Below are positions 26,731 to 34,694 of a stretch of 64,000 bases of DNA, piece by piece. The notes beneath the pieces are model-generated. The model was not told the origin of the DNA, searched no databases, and was given only the letters and a program-made list of their open reading frames with translations. The number at the start of each line of letters is the position of its first letter. Position 1 is the stretch's first letter. The DNA lies in assembly GCA_027391075.1 (NCBI GenBank), contig DAHYHI010000071.1, positions 124,001 through 188,000 on the forward strand, given 5' to 3'. This DNA is from JAJZAM01 sp027391075. GTDB taxonomy: Bacteria; Actinomycetota; Acidimicrobiia; Acidimicrobiales; Palsa-688. Both the position numbers and the translations under genes were made by a program.

Positions 26731-29700
26731 CGACCCAGCTCCCGTCGGCTCCCCACTTATCATTTGCGCCAACGACGCCGGCAGTCTGCGGCGCAGACCG
26801 TCTGCGCCGCGCAGCCTCCGACTGGGTACGCCTAGCCGGTGGGTGCGCCGGCTCGAACCATTCTCTAGGAGCGACGCGCTCCTCTACGCCGACCCCGTTG
26901 TAACGGCGCCGGGAGATAACGACTGCCGCTACGGCCAGTGCTACCACTATGAGCTGCCCCACCTGGAGTAATCGCAGGCCCCAAGGGGTGGTGTAGCGAA
27001 GGGAGACGGCTGGCGTGGTCGGACTGATTTTTGGCACTTCGAAGGCCATCGCCCACCCGAAAGCCCGCCTCGGCGCCACCTTCGCTCCTCTCAGGTCCAA
27101 GGACCAGCCCTTCGAGAATGTGTACCCTACGTAGGCTACGCTCCCGGACTTCAGCGTCCCATCCGCAGCTGCGGACCCGCCGCCGAGAACCCCAGTGGAC
27201 CCGCCCAGTTCGGTCTGCTGCAACGGACGCTCCGCCTGATAGGCGCCGCTCCCCGACGAGCCCGGACCTTCTGACAAGGCGACGCCGATCGCGGCAGGGG
27301 GAAGCGTGGAGCGCACCGGAGACCACACCGAGTTCTCGTACACCTGGTAGTGGCTGTCGCCGACGTCAAGGGGAGCTAGGTCGGTCTGAGTTTCGAGGCC
27401 TGCGAGCAAGGCGTCCGGGACCGGAACGGATCTGGATCCGGAACCGGTTGGCCCGGTGTGGTTAGCTACGACAATGTATCGGACCCCGGCCGGGGCGAGA
27501 AGGTGTCCCAAACGGGTGGTCAGCTTGTCCTGGGCAGCGATGAGGTCGCCGGCTAGAACCGGCGAGGCTCCTGGCGATCCGGTCGGGAACTCGTCGGTCA
27601 GAGTGGGGTCTATCCCGAATGTGGTCGCGTAGCCAAACCCCGGCTCGAGACGCCGACTCGCAAGCGGCAGAGCGCCGGGAACGCCAACCCACAAGACTCG
27701 ATACCCTCCCGCTGACGGGCTCGCCAGCAAGGACAGAGCGCTCGAAGGGCTCGCAGACGGCATGTCCCAGCGTCCGCCGCTGGACGCAGCGACGAACGGA
27801 ACCGCCGCCAGCGCCAGGCATACAGCTCCTGCGGCGGCGGCACCCTGACGCCAACCGAAGCGGTATCCAGGCAGGTCGATCTCGAACGACGCTGCCCCGA
27901 GAGCCACCGCACTCGCTAAGGCGGCCGCCGCTGGAGCCAGCACCACGTCGGCAGGCAGGTGGGGTAGCACTCCCCTGGTGGCCGCCCAGGCGACTCCAAA
28001 GCACACAAGCGCCACCGCCCACATGCGTGACGCCCAGGCCAGCCTCCAACCCCGACCCAAAACCAATGCGAGCGCGGCGGCTACTAAGACGAGCCACTCC
28101 CAAGCTCCCGAACCGTAGGGGCCGGTGTGAAAGCGCAGCACCGACGACCACCCCAGTCGATCCTCAGCCGACAGGGACGGCCCCCCTATGGCTGTGGGGC
28201 TGAAGATTACCGTCGCCGACCAAGGCAGGCTGAGGACGAAACCGACCACCACCGAAGTCACCGTTACCGCCCCGAAACGAGCGACGGTCGCTGTGTCCCC
28301 GGCGACGAAGGAACCGACTATGAGACCGATCCCGACGACGACAGCCACGTAGAAGAATGACGGTGCGCTTGTGGCCGTTGCCCCTATGAGCGCCCCTAGG
28401 ACGAGAACCTTCGCTGCGAGGGCCGCTGAAGCTCCGCGAGGGACAGGTATCGCAGTGGAGACCTCGACCATGCGGGAGAGCACCCAGGGTGCGGCGGCGA
28501 ACGCCACCAACCCCTCCCAGTCACCTTTGGAGATCGCGTTATAAGCGAGTGGGACCACCGCATATGTCACAGCGGCGAGGAGTTGTCCCCGCTTCGAACC
28601 CCACCACCTCGCACCCCTGTAGGCGCCGGCGGGTCCGACGACGAAAGGCATCAAGGCAAGCAGCTGGGCCAGGGTGCCCACAGCTCCAAACAGCGCCGTG
28701 GCAGCGAGACCTATGAGAGCCAACATCGGCGTGGCCGGACTTGCCACGCCGAGCCCAGACGTCTGCCAGCCCGACCACCAGTCGGACCAGATAGAAGCCC
28801 ATCCAGACGTCACGTGGGGTAGCTGTCCCACCTGAGGTACGCCGTGACCGAGGATGTTTCGTGAACCGAACACGAACACCACGAAGCCCGCTGCCAGCAG
28901 CGCAACAAGGACTCTCCGACCGCCTGAACCGGCGAGTGGATGTCCCCGGTCACCGCGGGCCGCCTGGCTGGCGACTGCGCGACCGCCAGCGTCTTTGCGC
29001 TGGTCAGCGCCGCTGCGTAGATGATCGGCCCGGGATCGCAGAAAGGCCGTGACCTGCCCGGCAGTTCCCGCTTGCAGCGACCTCAGCGCGCGGTCTCCAA
29101 CCCGCCTGCTTCGCTGAACAGCTCTCCGGGAGCGCATGAGATCTGCGGGTTGGCGCAGCGCCAGCACAGGAGCGCTTAGCGTCGCCCCGGCTTCGGCTCT
29201 ACGGCCGCGGCCGGCGAGCACCAACGCTTCGACGAGGGCCCACATCAGGCCGAGGGGAAGAGTCCAGATGAGGTTGAACCACTTGTAACATGTGAGGACC
29301 GTCCTGTAGCGGGCCACCTCTAATTCGCGCCTGCGACGCGCCAGTCTCTCCTCGCTGCGAGCACCGTCGCGATATTCCGCTTCGTGAGGGTGCTGCACGT
29401 GGCGGACGGTGGCTGCTGGCACGACGACTAGGCGTGCGCCGAGAAGCTTGGCTCGCCACGACAGGTCGAGATCACGACCTTCCCCGTCGAGTTGGGTGCC
29501 GAAACCGCCGAGTGTCTGAAAAAGATCGGACCTGACCAGCGTCATGCCCCCCGGCGCAACGAGGATCTCCCGCACCCGATCGTGCTGGGCCTGGTCGAGT
29601 TCTCCTGGCTCTACCAGGCCACGGACCATTCCAGCCCAGTCGGTGGTCGCGCCCACTGCCATGAGATGGTCCGACCGGTCCCACTCGACGTACTTGGGGC

Positions 29701-30076
29701 TAGCAATGCCAGCGTTGGAGCGAAAAGCCTCTTCGACTAGGAGGCGAACCGCCTCTGGGCTCGGAGCCACGTCGTCATGGCAGATTATAAAATGGGAGGC
29801 TCCTTCGACCATTCCTAGAGCGGCGTTCACGGCGGCTGAGAAACCTGTGTCAGCCTTGAGACGCAACACGTAGGCATCAGGCGCGGCCGCCTGTACGAGA
29901 GGAGAAGTCTCCGGTTCTCCTGTGGTATCTACGATTATCAGCGACAGGTTTGGGTAGTCCTGGTTGCAAAACGCCCGCAGCGACTCGTCGAGCCAGGAGC
30001 CGGGGTCACGGATAACCACCACAGCGGCTACCGCTGGGGTCGCAACAGGCTCGGCAGTAAGTGGGTCCGTCGGCAT
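26723..30076 (-). CDS. GT2 glycosyltransferase fused to large polytopic membrane domain
   Basis: 1117 residues. The N-terminal GT2 fold (about 15-280) has VAAVVVIRDPGSWLDESL, the nucleotide-binding strand ADTGFSAAVNAAL, the metal-site-like ICHDDVAPSP and EGRDLDLSWRAKLLGARL. An Arg-rich linker is followed by at least ten hydrophobic helices from about residue 400 and an outer domain near 800-1000, ending in a final helix and a basic tail. Such proteins are thought to assemble or export envelope glycans in actinobacteria; acceptor and donor are unknown. It is first in a two-gene operon with DUF5719. Confidence 0.82.
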   Translation of the reverse strand: MPTDPLTAEPVATPAVAAVVVIRDPGSWLDESLRAFCNQDYPNLSLIIVDTTGEPETSPLVQAAAPDAYVLRLKADTGFSAAVNAALGMVEGASHFIICHDDVAPSPEAVRLLVEEAFRSNAGIASPKYVEWDRSDHLMAVGATTDWAGMVRGLVEPGELDQAQHDRVREILVAPGGMTLVRSDLFQTLGGFGTQLDGEGRDLDLSWRAKLLGARLVVVPAATVRHVQHPHEAEYRDGARSEERLARRRRELEVARYRTVLTCYKWFNLIWTLPLGLMWALVEALVLAGRGRRAEAGATLSAPVLALRQPADLMRSRRAVQRSRRVGDRALRSLQAGTAGQVTAFLRSRADHLRSGADQRKDAGGRAVASQAARGDRGHPLAGSGGRRVLVALLAAGFVVFVFGSRNILGHGVPQVGQLPHVTSGWASIWSDWWSGWQTSGLGVASPATPMLALIGLAATALFGAVGTLAQLLALMPFVVGPAGAYRGARWWGSKRGQLLAAVTYAVVPLAYNAISKGDWEGLVAFAAAPWVLSRMVEVSTAIPVPRGASAALAAKVLVLGALIGATATSAPSFFYVAVVVGIGLIVGSFVAGDTATVARFGAVTVTSVVVGFVLSLPWSATVIFSPTAIGGPSLSAEDRLGWSSVLRFHTGPYGSGAWEWLVLVAAALALVLGRGWRLAWASRMWAVALVCFGVAWAATRGVLPHLPADVVLAPAAAALASAVALGAASFEIDLPGYRFGWRQGAAAAGAVCLALAAVPFVAASSGGRWDMPSASPSSALSLLASPSAGGYRVLWVGVPGALPLASRRLEPGFGYATTFGIDPTLTDEFPTGSPGASPVLAGDLIAAQDKLTTRLGHLLAPAGVRYIVVANHTGPTGSGSRSVPVPDALLAGLETQTDLAPLDVGDSHYQVYENSVWSPVRSTLPPAAIGVALSEGPGSSGSGAYQAERPLQQTELGGSTGVLGGGSAAADGTLKSGSVAYVGYTFSKGWSLDLRGAKVAPRRAFGWAMAFEVPKISPTTPAVSLRYTTPWGLRLLQVGQLIVVALAVAAVVISRRRYNGVGVEERVAPREWFEPAHPPARRTQSEAARRRRSAPQTAGVVGANDKWGADGSWVDE

Positions 30077-30192
30077 CCGGGTAAACCACAGTAGTTAATG
30101 GCAGGGCGACGCTGCCCCGCACCGACCGCCCTTTCGAGGGCAAAGGACCCGACTTCGACCTGTCAGATACCTGGCGTCGGGCAAATCACCTC

Positions 30193-30218
30193 ATTTTAGT
30201 GACTTACGTCACTAAAAT
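30193..30218. promoter_or_regulatory. Perfect 11-bp palindrome
   Basis: ATTTTAGTGAC (30193-30203) and GTCACTAAAAT (30208-30218) are perfect inverted copies around TTAC. The AT-rich symmetric site resembles a TetR- or GntR-type operator in geometry, but no regulator is identified. It could also be a bidirectional transcript end. Confidence 0.5.
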
Positions 30219-30234
30219 AAAGATTAACCCGCCA

Positions 30235-30271
30235 CAACTGCTAACTGATGTTATACAATAGTTAGCAGTTG
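30235..30271. promoter_or_regulatory. Perfect 12-bp inverted repeat enclosing a -10 box
   Basis: CAACTGCTAACT (30235-30246) and AGTTAGCAGTTG (30260-30271) flank a 13-bp centre containing TATACAAT, which looks like a -10 element. A protein bound to both arms would cover the promoter of the gene at 30298. Confidence 0.55.
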
Positions 30272-30297
30272 ATTTCTTCTACTGAAAGGTTGTGAAC

Positions 30298-30693
30298 ATG
30301 CCTACCGTGAACCTACCGGGCATCGAGTGGGACAAGGCTACAGCCGGTATCGGCGAAGCCCTCAAGGAGGTAGCCTACGTGGCTGTCGGATTGGGCGTCC
30401 TCAGCTTCCAGCGGGCGCAGGTCCGTCGCGTAGAAATGGCGAAACAGTTCTCGAAGCTAACCAAAGACGCGCCGGTTCAACCCCTCCCGAGTCTCGACGT
30501 TCTACTTTCGCAGATCGGCAGTGTCGCCAAGATCGTCGACGCTGCGGTTGCTCCGGCCCGCAAGCAGGCCGATGAGCGCCTCGATCGGATGGAAGAGGCC
30601 CTCCCCGAAGCTGCCCGCAAGACGGTCAAGTCCGTTCGCGCGACCGCCCTCAGCCAGGAGCAGGCCATCCGCTCCGCGCTAGGGATCGCCTGA
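30298..30693 (+). CDS. Small helical protein of unknown function
   Basis: 131 residues. A short hydrophobic stretch (VAYVAVGLGVLSFQ, about 25-38) precedes basic QRAQVRRVEMAKQFSK, and the rest is predicted helical with heptad-like ERLDRMEEALPEAARKTVKSV. It recalls phasin- or apolipophorin-like helical bundles, without a firm match. ATG 30298 was chosen because GAAAGG ends 8 nt upstream; GTG 30292 is too close to it. Two perfect palindromes precede it, so it is probably tightly regulated. Confidence 0.6.
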   Translation: MPTVNLPGIEWDKATAGIGEALKEVAYVAVGLGVLSFQRAQVRRVEMAKQFSKLTKDAPVQPLPSLDVLLSQIGSVAKIVDAAVAPARKQADERLDRMEEALPEAARKTVKSVRATALSQEQAIRSALGIA

Positions 30694-30706
30694 GCTTACC
30701 GGGACC

Positions 30707-31600
30707 TCAGGGGTTCCCCGTCCAGTAGTCGAGGACGTCCCTGAGCGTCCGGTCCAAACTGTAGGCAGGCTCCCACCCGCACTCGGATACGAGCCTGCCA
30801 GGGTCCCCCCAGAGGTCCGGAACGTCTACCGGCCGTACACGGTCGGGATCGACGACCATAGGAATGTCGAGACCGGAAAGCTCGACAAGACGCTCCGCGA
30901 CGCTCCTGATAGACACAGACCGCCCGCTGCAGACGTTGTAGACCTGACCGGGTCGGCCCCTTTCAAGCAAAAGGCGGTAGGCAGCCACCACGTCGCGAAC
31001 ATCGCAGATATCACGGTTGACGTCGAGATTTCCCGTTTGGATACCAGAAGCCCCCGAAGCCACGGCCGCAGCGACTTGTGAGGCGAGGGCAGGCACAACA
31101 AAACTGGCCGTCTGACCTGGGCCTGTGTGGTTGAACGGCCGTGCGATGATCACTTCCAACTTACGCGCCCTGAACATCTGAAGCGCCACGATCTCAGCGG
31201 CGGCCTTACTGGCGGCGTACGGGCTCAGAGGCCTGACAGGCAACTCCTCGGTCGCCGGGAGCGCTTCCCGGCCCGCCCATCCGTACACTTCCGAAGAACT
31301 AACGAGGAGAACCCTCGGGGTCTTGGAGCAGGCCGCAGCCGCATCTAGGAGATTCGCGCTACCGACGGTGTTCACCTCGTAGGTGCGGCTCGATTCGCCC
31401 CATGACGACCCTACGCTGGATAGGGCGGCCAGGTGAACTATGACCTCAGGAGAGGCTCCGAGGACAGCTTCGCGAAGGGCCGGCGCGTCGGTGACGTCGA
31501 CGTGCTCGTCGAGCCCGGTAACAGTATCTCCGCTGGCTTCGAAGTGGGTCACTAGCCAGGACCCGACGAACCCTTTGCTTCCAGTGACCAAAACGCGCAT
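30707..31600 (-). CDS. rmd: GDP-6-deoxy-D-mannose reductase-like epimerase/dehydratase
   Basis: 297-residue extended SDR. TGSKGFVGSW (6-15) binds NAD(P), the catalytic YxxxK is Tyr128/Lys132 (PYAASK), and the upstream Ser is in LLVSSSEVYG. FNHTGPGQ, typical of the RMD subgroup, suggests reduction of GDP-4-keto-6-deoxymannose to GDP-rhamnose; a GDP-mannose 4,6-dehydratase would be needed and is not in the window. TAGGGT ends seven bases before ATG 31600, indicating a leaderless mRNA. Confidence 0.78.
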   Translation of the reverse strand: MRVLVTGSKGFVGSWLVTHFEASGDTVTGLDEHVDVTDAPALREAVLGASPEVIVHLAALSSVGSSWGESSRTYEVNTVGSANLLDAAAACSKTPRVLLVSSSEVYGWAGREALPATEELPVRPLSPYAASKAAAEIVALQMFRARKLEVIIARPFNHTGPGQTASFVVPALASQVAAAVASGASGIQTGNLDVNRDICDVRDVVAAYRLLLERGRPGQVYNVCSGRSVSIRSVAERLVELSGLDIPMVVDPDRVRPVDVPDLWGDPGRLVSECGWEPAYSLDRTLRDVLDYWTGNP

Positions 31601-31607
31601 CGACGAG

Positions 31608-31613
31608 ACCCTA
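31608..31613 (-). promoter_or_regulatory. -10 box for leaderless rmd
   Basis: TAGGGT on the minus strand ends seven bases before ATG 31600. Confidence 0.45.
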
Positions 31614-31639
31614 CCTTCTCACGGCGGGCCAGCGCTCGA

Positions 31640-31667
31640 ACGTTCCGTGGTCTATTCCACGGAACGT
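31640..31667. promoter_or_regulatory. 11-bp inverted repeat between divergent rmd and GT4 genes
   Basis: ACGTTCCGTGG (31640-31650) and CCACGGAACGT (31657-31667) surround TCTATT. The repeat ends five bases before the plus-strand -10 box (31672-31677), a position suited to an operator controlling the GT4 promoter and possibly rmd. It does not match the actinobacterial LexA box spacing. Confidence 0.5.
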
Positions 31668-31671
31668 CGCA

Positions 31672-31677
31672 TAGCAT
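31672..31677 (+). promoter_or_regulatory. -10 box for the mini-ORF/GT4 mRNA
   Basis: TAGCAT ends six bases before GTG 31684, the same geometry as ftsH. Confidence 0.45.
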
Positions 31678-31683
31678 GGCCCG

Positions 31684-31749
31684 GTGCCCGAATTGTGGAG
31701 TCGTAGCGGCCCGAGGGGCCGTTTCGACCCGCCCACCGAACCCGATTGA
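31684..31749 (+). CDS. Putative 21-residue upstream peptide coupled to GT4
   Basis: GTG 31684 lies six bases after a TAGCAT -10 box and opens a 21-codon frame that ends at TGA 31747-31749. The stop overlaps the TTG start of the glycosyltransferase as TTGA. The peptide begins MPELWSRSG and ends PTEPD; it has no recognisable function. It may exist to load ribosomes for the downstream TTG start, or be an N-terminal remnant. Confidence 0.4.
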   Translation: MPELWSRSGPRGRFDPPTEPD

Positions 31750-32921
31750 CCGGCCGCAAGCAGCCCAGGCTGCTCAGCGTACAGCCGGTGGTGGACGGTG
31801 GCGGTTCCGAACGGGCGCTGCTCGGGCTTGTTCGCGAGATGACCGCGTCGGGTTGGGACTGCCACGTGGCCCTCCCATCCCCTCCGGTACTCGCCGAAGG
31901 GTACCGTGACGCCGGCGCCTCCGTGCACATCGTCGCTATGGATCGCCTCACTACGAGCGGTTCGCCGGCCCGCTGGCTTCGTTATGCCATCAGCTGGCCA
32001 CGCAGCGTCGTCGCCTTGTCGGTTCTCGCTCGACGCATCGGAGCGGACGTCGTGCACTCGAACTCCCTCCACTGTTGGTACGGCTGGGCTGCGGCGCTCG
32101 CTGCGGGGCGCCCCCACGTGTGGCACGCCAGAGAGATCGTGTTCCAGTCGAGCCTGGCACTGAGATTGGAGCGCTTCCTGGCAAAGAGATTCGCGCAGCG
32201 AGTGATCGCCATCTCCGGCGCAGTAGGTGCGCAACTCGACCAAGCCAACGTCGTGGTCGTCACCGACGAGGCGGATCCCGCCATATTCAATCCGCGCCGG
32301 GCTGGCACCTTCAGGCGGGAAGTGGGCATCTCCGACGAGGTTCCCCTGGTCGGCTCCGTAGCCCGGATCGACACCTGGAAGGGATTCGACACTCTCCTCG
32401 ACGCTTTCCCGATGATAAAGGGCCGTCGACCCGAGGCCGAAGTGGTCGTCGCCGGTCCGGCTGTTCCTGGAAAGGAGCTTTATGCTGCGCGCCTTGAGTC
32501 CGTAGCGCGGTCCATACCAGGCGTTCACTGGCTCGGACCTAGAAACGACGTCGCAGAGATCATGGCGGACTGCGACGTCTTCGTCCAGGTTTCGTCGGAG
32601 CCCGAGCCTTTCGGGCTCGTGATCGTCGAAGCCCTTGCCTGCGGGACGCCGGTCGTCGCCGGAGCCGCAGGAGGGCCTGCGGAGATCCTCACTGCGACCG
32701 CCAGAGCTAACGGCGAGGCCTTTCAGCCTCCTGGCGTTTTGGTCCCTCCTAGGGACCCGAGCAGTCTCGCTGCCGCCGCCATCGGGCTGCTCCCCCGGGG
32801 TCCTTCCAGCACCGAGCAGCGACGCTCCCGCAAAGCCCTCAGAGAAGTTGCCGGCGGTGGCTTCGAGACAGTGTTCTCGTCGGTTCTGGAATCTCGGCGT
32901 TTCCGCCTCCGCCACAAGTGA
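31746..32921 (+). CDS. GT4 family glycosyltransferase
   Basis: 391-residue GT-B glycosyltransferase. The N-terminal Rossmann half begins LLSVQPVVDGGGSERALLGLV. The C-terminal donor-binding half has VGSVARIDTWKGFDTLLDAF, VHWLGPRNDVAEIMADCDVFVQ and the GT4 signature SSEPEPFGLVIVEALACGTPVVA, whose E-x7-E glutamates are present. It probably transfers a hexose in envelope polysaccharide assembly. The fold starts right after TTG 31746, the only usable start in frame; it overlaps the stop of a 21-codon mini-ORF. Confidence 0.85.
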   Translation: MTGRKQPRLLSVQPVVDGGGSERALLGLVREMTASGWDCHVALPSPPVLAEGYRDAGASVHIVAMDRLTTSGSPARWLRYAISWPRSVVALSVLARRIGADVVHSNSLHCWYGWAAALAAGRPHVWHAREIVFQSSLALRLERFLAKRFAQRVIAISGAVGAQLDQANVVVVTDEADPAIFNPRRAGTFRREVGISDEVPLVGSVARIDTWKGFDTLLDAFPMIKGRRPEAEVVVAGPAVPGKELYAARLESVARSIPGVHWLGPRNDVAEIMADCDVFVQVSSEPEPFGLVIVEALACGTPVVAGAAGGPAEILTATARANGEAFQPPGVLVPPRDPSSLAAAAIGLLPRGPSSTEQRRSRKALREVAGGGFETVFSSVLESRRFRLRHK

Positions 32922-32924
32922 CAG

Positions 32925-32930
32925 TAGCGT
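32925..32930 (+). promoter_or_regulatory. -10 box for leaderless cofD
   Basis: TAGCGT ends seven bases before ATG 32938, inside the short gap after the GT4 gene. Confidence 0.45.
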
Positions 32931-32937
32931 GGAACGG

Positions 32938-33942
32938 ATGATAGTGGCTCTGTGTGGCGGTGTAGGCGCAGCCCGGATGCTTTCCGGGCTGTCCTCGGTG
33001 ATCGCTCCCGAGGAGATAACCGCCGTCGTCAACACCGGCGACGACACGATCGTGCACGGCCTTCACGTGTCACCCGACCTAGACACCGTTACTTACACCC
33101 TCGCCGGGGCCATAAATCCGACGTCGGGATGGGGGCTCGACGGCGAAACCTGGAGTGCAATGAGGGAACTGCGAGAGCTGAGCCAGGGCCGACTGGGCTG
33201 GTTCAACCTGGGTGACCGAGACCTTGGCACACACCTGTACCGCACGAGCAGGCTGAGCGAAGGAGCAACGCTCAGCCAGGTGGCAACAGAGATAGCAATG
33301 AGATGGTCAGTGAGAGTAAGGGTCATCCCTATGTCCGACGATCCGGTCCGCACCAAGGTGTTCGTCGCTGACGGAACCGGCGGGGAGGTAGAACTTGACT
33401 TCCAGGAGTACTTCGTCAAGGAGCGACACCAAGTTCCCGTACGCAGCGTCGAGTTCCGCGGAGCAGACACAGCGAAGGCAGCCCCAGGCGTACTGGAGGC
33501 GATAGCGTCATGCGACACGATCGTGATCTGCCCTTCCAACCCAGTGGTGTCGATCGGCCCTGTGCTTGCTACCGGCGGTATCGGCGAGGCGGTGGCCGCC
33601 CGCCGTTCCTCGACGGTGGCGGTGTCTCCTATCATCGACGGCCACGCCCTCAAGGGTCCCGCCGACCGAATGCTCGCCGAGCTGGACCAGGACGCTTCGG
33701 TGGTCGGCGTGGCGCGGATGTGGTCTCGCTACTCTGCGACCCTTGTCATCGACGAGGCGGACGCCGGACGCGCAGCCGAAGTGGAAGCCGAGGGGATGGA
33801 CGTCCTAATCTGCCCGACGGTCATGTCCGACAGAAGCAGGGCCGAGGACCTCGCCCGCAGCGTGCTGTCTCTGCGCACCCCCCGCGCTGCGCTGCAGGCC
33901 CTCACCGGCCCGCCACGGCGGGGCACCCTGGACCGACAGTGA
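32938..33942 (+). CDS. cofD: 2-phospho-L-lactate (or phosphoenolpyruvate) transferase CofD/FbiA
   Basis: 334 residues. It transfers a phospholactate or phosphoenolpyruvyl moiety onto the deazaflavin Fo, making (dehydro-)F420-0. Family blocks are CGGVGAARMLSGL near the N-terminus, VVNTGDDTIVHGLHVSPDLDT, GWFNLGDRDLGTHLYRT and VVSIGPVLATGGI. The long upstream extension of the frame overlaps the GT4 gene and is not homologous, so ATG 32938 is the start. Its stop overlaps the cofE start (GTGA). F420 use is widespread in Acidimicrobiia and mycobacteria. Confidence 0.94.
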   Translation: MIVALCGGVGAARMLSGLSSVIAPEEITAVVNTGDDTIVHGLHVSPDLDTVTYTLAGAINPTSGWGLDGETWSAMRELRELSQGRLGWFNLGDRDLGTHLYRTSRLSEGATLSQVATEIAMRWSVRVRVIPMSDDPVRTKVFVADGTGGEVELDFQEYFVKERHQVPVRSVEFRGADTAKAAPGVLEAIASCDTIVICPSNPVVSIGPVLATGGIGEAVAARRSSTVAVSPIIDGHALKGPADRMLAELDQDASVVGVARMWSRYSATLVIDEADAGRAAEVEAEGMDVLICPTVMSDRSRAEDLARSVLSLRTPRAALQALTGPPRRGTLDRQ

Positions 33943-34694
33943 CGGTCAGCCTCATACCCGTCGAGGGGATAGGCGAGATCCACCCTGGGGACGACCTAGC
34001 AGAGATCATCTTCTCAGCGACCCGGCGGTCAAGTGGCGCGCCGGGCCACGCACCAGCTTCGGCCCCCGACTCCGGCAACGTGGTGCTAAGTGACGGTGAC
34101 GTCGTGGTCGTAACCCAAAAGATCGTGTCCAAAGCCGAGGGGCGCATGGTGAAAATCGACCCTGGCGACCCGCGCTCCCACAAGGTTCACGTCGAAGCGG
34201 AAGCGGTGAGGATCATCCGACGGCGCGGGGATCTCGTCATGACCGAAACCCGCCACGGGTTTGTCTGCGCCAACTCGGGGGTGGACTTGTCCAACGTCGA
34301 GGCGGGATGGGCAGCGTTGCTGCCCATCGACCCGGACCGCTCAGCGAGGAGGATCCGCGACGGCCTCGTAGCGCGAGGCGCCTCGAACGTTGGGGTCGTC
34401 ATCTCTGACACTTTCGGTCGCGCCTGGCGCAGAGGTGTCACCGACGTGGCCATCGGCTGCGCCGGGGTGGCGGCGGTAGTCGACCTACGCGGGACCCGCG
34501 ACGCTCTCGGACGAGAGCTGAACGTCACAGAGGTATGCGTCGCAGACGAGATCGCCGGCGCAGCCGAGTTGGTCATGGGCAAGTCGACCGGGATTCCGGT
34601 AGCTATAGTCCGAGGCGTGGACCCCTCGTGGCTTCGCGAGGGGTCGGTTAAGCAAGAGATCGTCCGCCCCCACCAAGAGGACCTCTTCAGGTAA
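33939..34694 (+). CDS. cofE: F420-0:gamma-glutamyl ligase CofE
   Basis: 251 residues, which adds glutamates to F420-0 with GTP. Motifs include DGDVVVVTQKIVSKAEGR, TRHGFVCANSGVD and VVISDTFGRAWRRGVTDVAIG. It matches the N-terminal ligase domain of mycobacterial FbiB and lacks the C-terminal FMN-binding reductase domain, so dehydro-F420-0 reduction, if needed, must come from another protein. GTG 33939 overlaps the cofD stop; the end overlaps the nucleotidyltransferase gene convergently by 8 bp. Confidence 0.93.
   Translation: MTVSLIPVEGIGEIHPGDDLAEIIFSATRRSSGAPGHAPASAPDSGNVVLSDGDVVVVTQKIVSKAEGRMVKIDPGDPRSHKVHVEAEAVRIIRRRGDLVMTETRHGFVCANSGVDLSNVEAGWAALLPIDPDRSARRIRDGLVARGASNVGVVISDTFGRAWRRGVTDVAIGCAGVAAVVDLRGTRDALGRELNVTEVCVADEIAGAAELVMGKSTGIPVAIVRGVDPSWLREGSVKQEIVRPHQEDLFR

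Noticed and set aside
31632..31650. GAACGTTC as a LexA/SOS box
   Set aside because: The actinobacterial LexA site needs GAAC-N4-GTTC; here the halves are adjacent, and the longer repeat at 31640-31667 explains the bases better.
31676..31909. Frame starting MARCPNCGVV, resembling a zinc-ribbon gene
   Set aside because: Only one CxxC is present, the rest is Arg/Ala-rich low complexity, and it overlaps the well-supported GT4 gene in another frame.
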